Shown here in pieces: positions 8,801-13,370 of a DNA stretch of 13,370 nt (within the stretch, counting starts at the first letter, position 1; each line of letters opens with the position of its first letter). The stretch covers positions 1 to 13,370 of the forward strand of contig CAYTFK010000189.1 in the NCBI GenBank assembly GCA_964436865.1, given 5' to 3'. The notes under the pieces were generated by a model. That model was given only the letters and a program-made list of their open reading frames with translations. It was not told the origin of the DNA and searched no databases. The stretch is from JAXGPP01 sp964436865 (GTDB taxonomy: Bacteria; Planctomycetota; Planctomycetia; Pirellulales; Thermoguttaceae). The translations under genes and the position numbers were made by a program.

Positions 8801-11800
8801 TTGTCATCGAGATCGAGATACACGAGAACGCCGGACAACGCCGGTTCGTCGGGGTCCCAGCCGCCATCGCCGTCGCGATCTTCCCACGCTCGTCCGTGAA
8901 TCGCGGCGGTGCCGATACCCATCGACCGCACGGAGCTGGCCCCCTCATTGCCCGCCCGATCGGTGACGCGAGCCCGCAGGCGGTACACCTTCTCGGTCAA
9001 CCCCGGAATGGTCAGCGTTACCGTGCCGCCGGTCAGCACGCCCTGGAGATAGCCGGCTTCATTGGGATCGCTGAAATCGCCATCGTCGTTGAGATCGACA
9101 TCGAGCGTCACTGCCGTGCCGTTGGGCAATCCGTTGGCATCGGTGGCTGTAATGACGACGTCGGGCGTGACGTCGCTGGTGAAACTCGGCGCGCTGAGAG
9201 TCACCGCGGGCGCGGCCAGATCGACCACCATCGTCGCAACGGCGCTGGTGCCCGTACCGCCCGCCAGGTCGGCCACTCGGCCACGAACGCGGAAGGCGCC
9301 CGATGCAAGCGGCACCGTATTGAACGTCGCATCTCCGGCCGTGAGCGTCGCCTGCGTCTGGCCCAGTTCTCCCGGGTCGCTGAAGTCGCCGTCGGCGTTG
9401 AAATCGACGTCGAACCAGACCGCTGTCCCGTCCGGCAATCCGTTGCCGTCGATGGCGCGAACGGTAATGCTCGGAGTGGTGTCGTTGGTATACGCCGGAG
9501 CGGTCAGTTCCACGGTTGGCGCCACGGTGTCGACGACCACGACGACGCTCGCGCTGGCGCCCTGGTTGCCCGCCGGATCGGTGATCCGGGCACGGAGGGT
9601 ATTCGGTCCTTCGGCCAGGGCCGGGGTGACGGCCAGCGTCGCCACGCCGCCGCTCAGCGTGCCCTGGGTGTAGCCGCCCTCGTTGAGGTCGAGATAATCA
9701 CCGTCCTGGTTGAGGTCCACGTCGATCAGCACGACGGTGCCGTTGGGAAGGCCGCCTGCATCGCTGCCGGTGACGACGACGCTGGGCGTCGAATCCGTGG
9801 TGTAGGGCGGCGCAAGGATAGTCACCGTGGGCGCGGTCAGGTCGACAACCATCGTCGTCAACTCGCTCTGCCCCTCGTTGCCCACTCGATCGTAGACGCG
9901 GGCCCGCAGGAGATAAGCTCCTTCGGGCAAGCCAGGGTTGATCGCCACCGCGCTGAAGCCACCCACCAGCGCACCCGTGCTGTAACCCCGCTCGCTGGCA
10001 TCGAAGACGCTGTTGTGGTTCAAATCGACGTCCAGGTAAACGAGCGTGCCGTCGAGCAGGGGGCGATTGTCGGTCGCGGTCACCGTGACGATCGGCGACG
10101 TGTTGCTGGTGAAAGCCGGTGCCGAGAGGATCACCGCGGGAGGAGTGGGGCTGGAGGCATACTCAAACGCGCCGATATCGACGATCGCGAAGCCATCTTC
10201 GTTGCCGTCCACAACACGGTCGGCGTTCCGCTGGTCGGTGGTCGTCACGCCCGAATTGTCGCCGGCATCGATGGCCGGGCTGATGCCGTACAAGGCGTGT
10301 GTCCAGGTCGGGCCGCCGTTGTCTTCCAGGGCGCCGTAGTAGGGGCTGGTGATGTCGACCAGGTCGCTGGCCACGAAGCCCGTGCCGCCTTTCGTCGTGC
10401 CGATCAGGTTGTGTCCCTGGCTCATGACCTCCGTATTCACGTCGGGGCCGAAGTTGGCGTGGTTGCCGGCCACGAGCGAATTCTTCATGGTTACGGTCTT
10501 GAAACCGCTGGCGACACCGCCGTGATGGGTTCCGAAGTTGTTGATGACGGTGGTGTTGAGGAGGGTGAGCGAGGAAGCGACGTCGATGCCGCCGGTGAAA
10601 CCTCCCTTGTTGCCGCTGATCGTGCTGTTGTAGATGGTAATCGTGCCTCGGAACCCGCCTTCGTGGATTCCGCCGCCGGAGAAATCGGCGAAGTTGTTGG
10701 CGATCAGGCTGCGGTTGATCGTCACGCGGCCGTCTTCGTCGTAGATGCCGCCGCCGTGCGGGAACGAGCCGATCTCGGCGTAGTTTTCGCGGATCGCGAC
10801 GTCGGTCACGGTGAGCGTTCCGACATTGTGAATGCCCGCTCCTTTTTCGGCCAGCCCGTGGGTGATCGTCAGGTTGTAGAGATCGGCGATTCCGCTGGGC
10901 AGCACCTGGAAGATGCGGTCGAGGCGGGCGCCGTCGATCACCGTGGTGGCGGTTGCCGCGCCGACGATGGCCACCCTGCCGCTGATGTCCAGGTCTCCGG
11001 CCCGGGCCGTGTCGTCGGTGCCGCCGAGGGTCAAGAGATAGAGGCCGGCGGGCAGATTGATCGTGACATCCTCACCGATCAGAGCATTGGCCTCCATCAC
11101 GGCGGCGCGGAGCGTCGTCCGGCCGTCGGCGGCGGCCGCAATCCCGTCGCCCGGATTCGCATCCACGGCATCATCGGTGGTATTGACATAGAAGACGCGG
11201 GAAGTGAGGGCCATCGGCATTGGATCGGCTGGCGCCACGACACCCACGCCGGGAGTATATTCCACCGCGCCAATATCCACCCGTGCATTGCCGTCGCCAT
11301 TCCCGTCGGCGATCCGCGGCCGGCCGCGCTGATCGGTCGGCATGACGCCGGCGTTGTCGCCTGCGTCGACGGCCGGGCTGCTGGGGTAGAGCGCGTGCGT
11401 CCAGGTCGATCCGCCGTTGTCCTGAAGGGGGCCGAACAGCGGGCTCGTGATTCCGAGCAAGTCGGTGGGAGCGAAGCCGGAGCCGGTCGTCGCATTGCCG
11501 ATGAGGTTGTAGCCTTCGCTCACAATCTCGACATTGACATCGGATCCGATGGCGGCGTTGTTGGCGGCGACGATCGTGTTGCGCACGTACATCGACTTGC
11601 TGCCGCCTCCCAGGCCACCGCCGTGGCTGGCGACGTTGTTGACGATGGTCGAGCTGACAATCGACATCGTACCGCCGCCGGAAATGCCGCCGCCGATGAA
11701 CTGGCAGTAGTTGCCGGAGATTGTGCTGTTGACGATCGTGGCCGACGGCGTCCATCCTTGCTGGGAGATCCCGGCGCCGGAGAAGCCGGCGAAGTTGCCT

Positions 11801-12510
11801 GTGATGAGCGACCGCACTACGGTCAGGCTGCCGTTGTTGTTGAGGATGCCGCCGCCATGGTTGAAATCGCCCTCCAATTCGGCGGCATTGTCGCGGATCG
11901 TGGAATCCTGGACGGTGAGCGTCCCGTTATTGAGGATTCCGCCCCCCTTGTCGGCCAGGCCGTGTTGGATCGTCACCCCGGACAGTGACAGGATGGCGTT
12001 TTCGCCGACCTCAAACACGCGGTCGAGCCGACCGGCGTCGATAATCGTGCTCGCGGAACTGCTGCCGATCACATTGAGCCGGCCGCTCACGTCGAGGTCG
12101 CCCGTCCGGGCAACATCCTCGAGTCCGGGCCGCGTAAGCAGGTACGTGCCGGCGGGGAGGTGAATATTGACTGTATCGGCGACCATGAAATTGGCTTCCA
12201 TAACCGCCGCCCGCAGCGAGGTCTTGCCGTCGGCGTCCAGCGGCCGGCCGTCGCCCGGATTGGCATCGGGGGTGTCCTCCGTGCTGTTGACGAAGAAGTC
12301 GCGAACCAGCGCGGCCCCGAGCGAACTCGCCGGCGCGGCGTCGAGATCAAGCCATGATTCGTTGAGGCTGTCGGCGGCCAGCAGCAAACGCGGCTCCAGA
12401 CTTTCCAGGCGGAGACGTTCATGGCGTGCCCCGCGCCCCTTGCCGGCCATCGAGTGCCGTGACCGGCGGTTAGTCTTGGACGGCGATGCCTGCCAGCGCG
12501 CGATAAACAT
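5839..12510 (-). CDS. Giant LEPR-XLL multidomain surface/secreted protein (beta-helix, Ig-like, SdrD-B, PKD, PPC, C-terminal repeats)
   Basis: A 2223-residue protein, probably secreted or cell-surface matrix or adhesin. Order of parts: a basic N-terminus with LEPRLLL (38-44); two CSLREAI/choice-of-anchor beta-helix modules (72-419 and 438-785); four Ig-like repeats (792-892, 893-996, 997-1099, 1100-1202), the last three with intact DxDxNxDGD loops; an SdrD-B-like domain (1203-1310); four PKD-type domains (about 1320-1406, 1409-1502, 1507-1598, 1603-1700); a PPC-like domain (1701-1797); and about eight degenerate ~50-residue repeats (1801-2223). No catalytic site is recognised. There is no classical signal peptide, PEP-CTERM, LPXTG or C-terminal membrane helix. 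The frame opens at a TTG (12573), but the ATG at 12510 has AGGAG 7 nt upstream and places LEPRLLL at the usual distance. It is one intact frame with no frameshift. The domain picture is secure; the role in adhesion or matrix is inferred. Confidence 0.92.
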   Translation of the reverse strand: MFIARWQASPSKTNRRSRHSMAGKGRGARHERLRLESLEPRLLLAADSLNESWLDLDAAPASSLGAALVRDFFVNSTEDTPDANPGDGRPLDADGKTSLRAAVMEANFMVADTVNIHLPAGTYLLTRPGLEDVARTGDLDVSGRLNVIGSSSASTIIDAGRLDRVFEVGENAILSLSGVTIQHGLADKGGGILNNGTLTVQDSTIRDNAAELEGDFNHGGGILNNNGSLTVVRSLITGNFAGFSGAGISQQGWTPSATIVNSTISGNYCQFIGGGISGGGTMSIVSSTIVNNVASHGGGLGGGSKSMYVRNTIVAANNAAIGSDVNVEIVSEGYNLIGNATTGSGFAPTDLLGITSPLFGPLQDNGGSTWTHALYPSSPAVDAGDNAGVMPTDQRGRPRIADGNGDGNARVDIGAVEYTPGVGVVAPADPMPMALTSRVFYVNTTDDAVDANPGDGIAAAADGRTTLRAAVMEANALIGEDVTINLPAGLYLLTLGGTDDTARAGDLDISGRVAIVGAATATTVIDGARLDRIFQVLPSGIADLYNLTITHGLAEKGAGIHNVGTLTVTDVAIRENYAEIGSFPHGGGIYDEDGRVTINRSLIANNFADFSGGGIHEGGFRGTITIYNSTISGNKGGFTGGIDVASSLTLLNTTVINNFGTHHGGVASGFKTVTMKNSLVAGNHANFGPDVNTEVMSQGHNLIGTTKGGTGFVASDLVDITSPYYGALEDNGGPTWTHALYGISPAIDAGDNSGVTTTDQRNADRVVDGNEDGFAIVDIGAFEYASSPTPPAVILSAPAFTSNTSPIVTVTATDNRPLLDGTLVYLDVDLNHNSVFDASERGYSTGALVGGFSAVAINPGLPEGAYLLRARVYDRVGNEGQSELTTMVVDLTAPTVTILAPPYTTDSTPSVVVTGSDAGGLPNGTVVLIDVDLNQDGDYLDLNEGGYTQGTLSGGVATLAVTPALAEGPNTLRARITDPAGNQGASASVVVVVDTVAPTVELTAPAYTNDTTPSITVRAIDGNGLPDGTAVWFDVDFNADGDFSDPGELGQTQATLTAGDATFNTVPLASGAFRVRGRVADLAGGTGTSAVATMVVDLAAPAVTLSAPSFTSDVTPDVVITATDANGLPNGTAVTLDVDLNDDGDFSDPNEAGYLQGVLTGGTVTLTIPGLTEKVYRLRARVTDRAGNEGASSVRSMGIGTAAIHGRAWEDRDGDGGWDPDEPALSGVLVYLDLDDNGQLDPNEPSVLSAVDDPGTLATDETGRFAFNYLPARTYVLAQIVPTDFRQTFPAAPGSHRIAVAPAELVADRLLGNMSLGPRINGGGPYYVAEGGSVMLDASQSTDPDGTIVAYAWDFDGDGQFDDAAGPTPSFSAAGLDGPFAWTVGLKLTDNDGRSNTGSVLVNVTNLPPTAHAGGAYTVDQGSAALLDASGSSDPGNDIVAYEWDLDNDGQFDDAWSDMPKLNVAWTALAGLSQLGVPYDIALRVTDGAGATSVAPSSLTIYKNEPLPQLAASPTAAAPGQAVNFSAAQSTHGRPDRNNVRYEWDFDYDGARFDVEAVGTTASRAYARFGHYTVGLRVIDDNSPARTAVATTVVAVTEGNHAPVARPGGPYRVTEGSSLVLRGTTSSDPDALLGDRLVSYQWDIGGDGTIDYQGSTVTVPWSQLQAFVQPGENQPVRLVVTDSFGLTGASETQLMVVESLGEVEYLEIPGLDPSAGDIWYQVKAKRQGPFTIIATTSDTNPVEVAVYADPNGVALQTSTATEDGQRLDLLINQGQTFYIRVSGTADEVDLALVNLVQQTSTGVTIFGTADSDVFEFRPDGSAYAASINGIGYRFTSPLLRQFRFEGGAGNDAAVITGTTQAETASFLPGGASLTRMAGAEIALAVAVLDTEEILINGGGGSDSASIDDSDGDDTLVVTASSMSLSGTTRTGLSYVNTAENFAVLNAYARVVRGDTRGNDTVTFQPSPTRDQYKGYSDESRMRYGMLSRRAKFFEETYVYASPGAKDTVILYGTAGNEILNASRDLVTFEVGGRRHEIHDAYKVTAIGGGGAHDRATLTGSAANEIFRGLPFKSTLYEDKIVGGVKQRQYELIVRTFDHVIADTGGGFDKVQLIDSAYDDMLTVAPGAASIVGRGLDVTVTGFSRLNAVSYGGRDSVDLTDTPGDDRLVATPDDVKLYTKGVSDPLYTLLAFEQITARRTSGVDKAQLAAGVENLELLNGWLLE
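5842..7110 (-). repeat. C-terminal array of about eight degenerate ~50-residue repeats
   Basis: Residues 1801-2223. Units start with D-[STKRA]-[VA]-x-[LFI], followed by a short GT/DS-type turn with D/N-[DE], a beta-rich middle, and end in a Gly-rich turn before the next Asp. Unit starts are near 1801, 1851, 1902, 1958, 2006, 2053, 2108 and 2154, with a partial unit from 2203. Clear examples are DTVILYGTAGNEIL, DKVQLIDSAYDDML and DSVDLTDTPGDDRL. The pattern recalls RTX-like or beta-solenoid repeats, but the nonapeptide GGxGxDxUx is not conserved. Confidence 0.65.
7120..7410 (-). other. PPC-like beta-sandwich domain
   Basis: Residues 1701-1797. The pattern DIWYQVKAKRQGPFTI, VEVAVYADPNGVALQTS, GQRLDLLINQGQTFYIRVSG resembles bacterial pre-peptidase C-terminal (PPC) domains, which occur in secreted proteins. 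The match is by motif shape only. Confidence 0.6.
7411..8553 (-). repeat. Four PKD-type domains
   Basis: Residues about 1320-1700. Each has the PKD core: GGPYxVxEGSSxxLDAS...SDPD, then YxWDFDGDG, then LRVTDxxG. The WD-x-D positions are W1353, W1444, W1544 and W1642. The third unit is the most divergent at its start and the fourth has a shortened acidic loop (WDIGGDG). PKD folds are extracellular beta-sandwiches used as spacers or for carbohydrate binding. Confidence 0.82.
8581..8904 (-). other. SdrD-B-like domain
   Basis: Residues 1203-1310. It begins IHGRAWEDRDGDGGWDPDEP, continues GVLVYLDLDDNGQLDPNEP and ATDETGRFAFNYLPARTYVL. This is the standard pattern of SdrD-B/Cna-B-like domains: two Asp-rich calcium loops, then a G-x-F/Y-x-F beta-sandwich end. 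It joins the Ig-like repeats to the PKD series. Confidence 0.8.
8905..10137 (-). repeat. Four tandem Ig-like repeats with calcium-type loops
   Basis: Residues 792-1202 form four units of 101-104 residues. Each begins with a version of APTVTLxAPxYTxDxTPxV, has a central DVDLNxDGD loop, and ends with LRARVTDxAGNxG...MVVDL. The loop is intact in units 2-4 (starting at D930, D1034 and D1137) and degenerate in unit 1 (DVDLNHNSV from 827). Such modules usually act as rigid spacers in bacterial adhesins. Confidence 0.82.
10156..11199 (-). repeat. Second copy of duplicated CSLREAI/beta-helix module
   Basis: Residues 438-785, parallel to the first copy throughout. It has FYVNTTDDAVDANPGDG, TTLRAAVMEAN (465-475), beta-helix rungs, DNGGPTWTHALYGISPAIDA and the closing DIGAFEY. 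Only about two residues of net length change separate the copies over ~345 residues, so this is an internal tandem duplication of about 1.1 kb. Confidence 0.88.
11254..12297 (-). repeat. First copy of duplicated CSLREAI/beta-helix module
   Basis: Residues 72-419. It starts with FFVNSTEDTPDANPGDG and TSLRAAVMEAN (97-107), the CSLREAI-type motif. Short rungs rich in GGGI, TVxxSxIxGN and similar patterns follow, typical of a right-handed parallel beta-helix. It ends with DNGGSTWTHALYPSSPAVDAGDN and DIGAVEY, the closing motif of the choice-of-anchor type. The same layout recurs in the second copy at an offset of 366-368 residues. Confidence 0.88.
12379..12399 (-). other. LEPR-XLL motif of the giant protein
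   Basis: Residues 38-44 read LEPRLLL, preceded by an Arg-rich stretch and followed by AADS. This motif marks the N-terminus of many very large planctomycete surface proteins (established family knowledge). It is the main pointer to the host phylum. Confidence 0.88.
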
Positions 12511-12517
12511 GGCTCCA

Positions 12518-12522
12518 CTCCT
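12518..12522 (-). promoter_or_regulatory. Ribosome binding site of the giant protein gene
   Basis: AGGAG on the minus strand is 7 nt before the ATG at 12510. It decides this start over the TTG 63 nt upstream. Confidence 0.7.
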
Positions 12523-12541
12523 GCAAAATACGAAACGTAGA

Positions 12542-12557
12542 CTGGCGATTGCGCCAG
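12542..12557 (-). promoter_or_regulatory. Inverted repeat in the leader of the giant protein gene
   Basis: Perfect repeat CTGGCG-CAAT-CGCCAG on the minus strand, 31 nt upstream of the ATG and close to the ribosome binding site. It could be an mRNA hairpin or an operator. A 6-bp stem can also arise by chance. Confidence 0.35.
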
Positions 12558-13076
12558 GGGAAACCTCATTCAAGAAAACGAACCGTCGGGACCGGATTCA
12601 CTGGGCGTATTTGCCTTCGGCGTGCGAGTGCAGCGATGCATCCGGGACAACGATGCGACGTCTCCCGGTGGAAAAAGCAGGGGGAGGCGCCCGATCCGGC
12701 ACCGAGCTAATCAACCGCCCGCGCCGCGGCATTTCCCCTCCCGGTACCCGCTGCCCGAACCCATATATCACCGAAAAACGCGCCTCTTCGTCCACCGCGG
12801 CGTTCCGATTTTCCCGCCGGGCCTCCCTTTCACGCCGCGACGGTGCTGGGTATTCGCCCCGATGGGTGTCTCTTTTAGTTGAGCGCACGGCACAAAGCAA
12901 GCCCTTTGCCCTAAGGCGTTAGAGGGGGTGGGCGTTTCAGGGATGCGCCACACATTTCCGGCAGAAATTGCTAGACACAGCTTCTGGCGCATGACGTGTC
13001 CCACCCAACCACCGGAAGCCGGCGATAGAAAGGCTCGCAGCTCGGCCGTTTCCCGTTGATCAGCGACCGTATTACG

Positions 13077-13098
13077 CCTCTGCGGTCCCCCGCGGAGG
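13077..13098 (+). promoter_or_regulatory. Hairpin in the leader of the second GNAT gene
   Basis: CCTCTGCGG-TCCC-CCGCGGAGG forms a 9-bp stem (one U-G pair in RNA) with a 4-nt loop, about 100 nt upstream of the GNAT start. No T-run follows it, so it is not a standard terminator on the plus strand. Confidence 0.45.
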
Positions 13099-13201
13099 AT
13101 GCTAGGCTTGTCGAGGAGTGCCGCTGGGCATGTCAATCGTCGCCAGCAAGCGCCGGGCGTGATAACGAGGGACTGGGGGTCTTATACATGACGCAAATGC
13201 C

Positions 13202-13370
13202 ATGAGTACGCTCCGTGTTGTGGAGATCGAGTCGGTTTCGGCGCTTCGCGAAGCCGCGCCGGCTTGGGACGACCTGTGGCAGCGGAGCGAAATCACCAGT
13301 CCCTTGCTTCGCGCCGAGATGGTGGCCCAGTGGGTCGAGCACTTCGCGCCGCGGTCAGGCTTTCATGCCC
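13202..13370 (+). CDS. CelD/BcsL-like GNAT acyltransferase, N-terminal part (runs off the window)
   Basis: The first 56 codons of a second GNAT-fold acyltransferase. The visible protein starts MSTLRVVEIESVSALREA and has the typical opening AWDDLWQRS (21-29), then ITSPLLRAEMVAQWVEHFAP. This pattern parallels the N-terminus of the complete GNAT protein encoded at 4658-5824 (WESDWDDFARG, PFRGWPWMTNWWRFY). The ATG at 13202 is preferred because an in-frame stop lies at 13163-13165 and no other ATG, GTG or TTG start occurs in between. It has no close ribosome binding site of its own; a GGGGG 22 nt upstream fits better with a tiny leader frame that overlaps this start. It is divergent from the giant protein gene. 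Assigned from the N-terminus only; the catalytic part is outside the window. Confidence 0.7.
   Translation, partial: MSTLRVVEIESVSALREAAPAWDDLWQRSEITSPLLRAEMVAQWVEHFAPRSGFHA

Larger units (their letters stand above)
12511..13201. other. Long divergent intergenic region with inverted repeats
   Basis: This 691-nt stretch lies between the divergent starts of the giant protein gene and the second GNAT gene. Short open frames exist in it, but they begin with TTG or lack a ribosome binding site and resemble nothing known. It holds several perfect or near-perfect inverted repeats (12542-12557, 12796-12839, 12943-12992, 13077-13098) and an A+T-rich CATATATC at about 12761-12768. It probably carries the promoters and 5' leaders of both genes. 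No tRNA or known riboswitch was recognised. Confidence 0.55.

Noticed and set aside
7708..11988. Very long plus-strand open frame (1426 codons) opposite the giant gene
   Set aside because: It lies antisense to a gene with clear domains. Its product is a low-complexity Arg/Gly/Val/His-rich sequence with no motif, as expected from the opposite strand of a G+C-rich, Asp/Gly-rich coding frame.
12796..12839. 8-bp inverted repeat CGCGGCGT / ACGCCGCG with a 28-nt spacer
   Set aside because: A G+C-only type repeat with wide spacing is expected by chance in this region, and no inner structure supports it.
12598..12900. 100-codon minus-strand open frame in the long intergenic region
   Set aside because: It starts with TTG, has no evident ribosome binding site, and the basic product has no recognisable motif.
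12768..13136. 122-codon minus-strand open frame in the long intergenic region
   Set aside because: No ribosome binding site and no family features; it overlaps other equally weak frames.
13183..13188. TATACA as a -10 box for the second GNAT gene
   Set aside because: No good -35 box at the right distance, and it would start transcription almost at the ATG.

Overview
The window is G+C-rich and most likely comes from a planctomycete. The strongest evidence is the giant minus-strand gene in the right half. Its N-terminus carries the LEPRLLL motif, a hallmark of large surface or secreted proteins in Planctomycetes, and it is followed by domain types common in such proteins: CSLREAI/choice-of-anchor beta-helices, Ig-like repeats, an SdrD-B-like domain, PKD domains and a PPC-like domain. 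No species can be named from the sequence alone.

Left part (73-4310, all minus strand): four genes in one direction, probably one operon. Transcription order is a Wzz/GumC-type chain-length determinant, a monotopic sugar-phosphate transferase (initiating enzyme of exopolysaccharide synthesis), a PlsC-type acyltransferase and a CdsA-family CDP-diacylglycerol synthase resembling E. coli YnbB. Intergenic gaps are about 76-103 nt. The first two genes belong to surface polysaccharide assembly and the last two to phospholipid synthesis. Bases 1-72, downstream of the last gene, show no start codon or other recognisable feature.

Middle (4311-5824): a 347-nt region separates the operon from a divergent plus-strand gene for a CelD/FemAB-like GNAT-fold acyltransferase, a type often found in exopolysaccharide loci.

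Right part (5839-12510, minus): one gene of about 2223 codons. It ends 14 nt from the stop of the GNAT gene (convergent). The protein reads, in order, as LEPR-XLL region, two copies of a ~350-residue beta-helix module, four ~102-residue Ig-like repeats with calcium-type loops, an SdrD-B-like domain, four PKD-type domains, a PPC-like domain, and about eight degenerate ~50-residue repeats at the C-terminus. A 691-nt non-coding region (12511-13201) with several inverted repeats follows. The start of a second CelD-type GNAT gene (13202, plus) then runs off the window.

Taken together, the window looks like part of a cell-surface/exopolysaccharide locus: polysaccharide initiation and chain-length control, membrane lipid supply, sugar or peptide acylation, and a giant calcium-stabilised surface or matrix protein. 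No phage, CRISPR, insertion sequence, tRNA or rRNA was seen. The most interesting material is the C-terminal repeat array, the unexplained export of the giant protein, and the mixing of lipid and polysaccharide genes.
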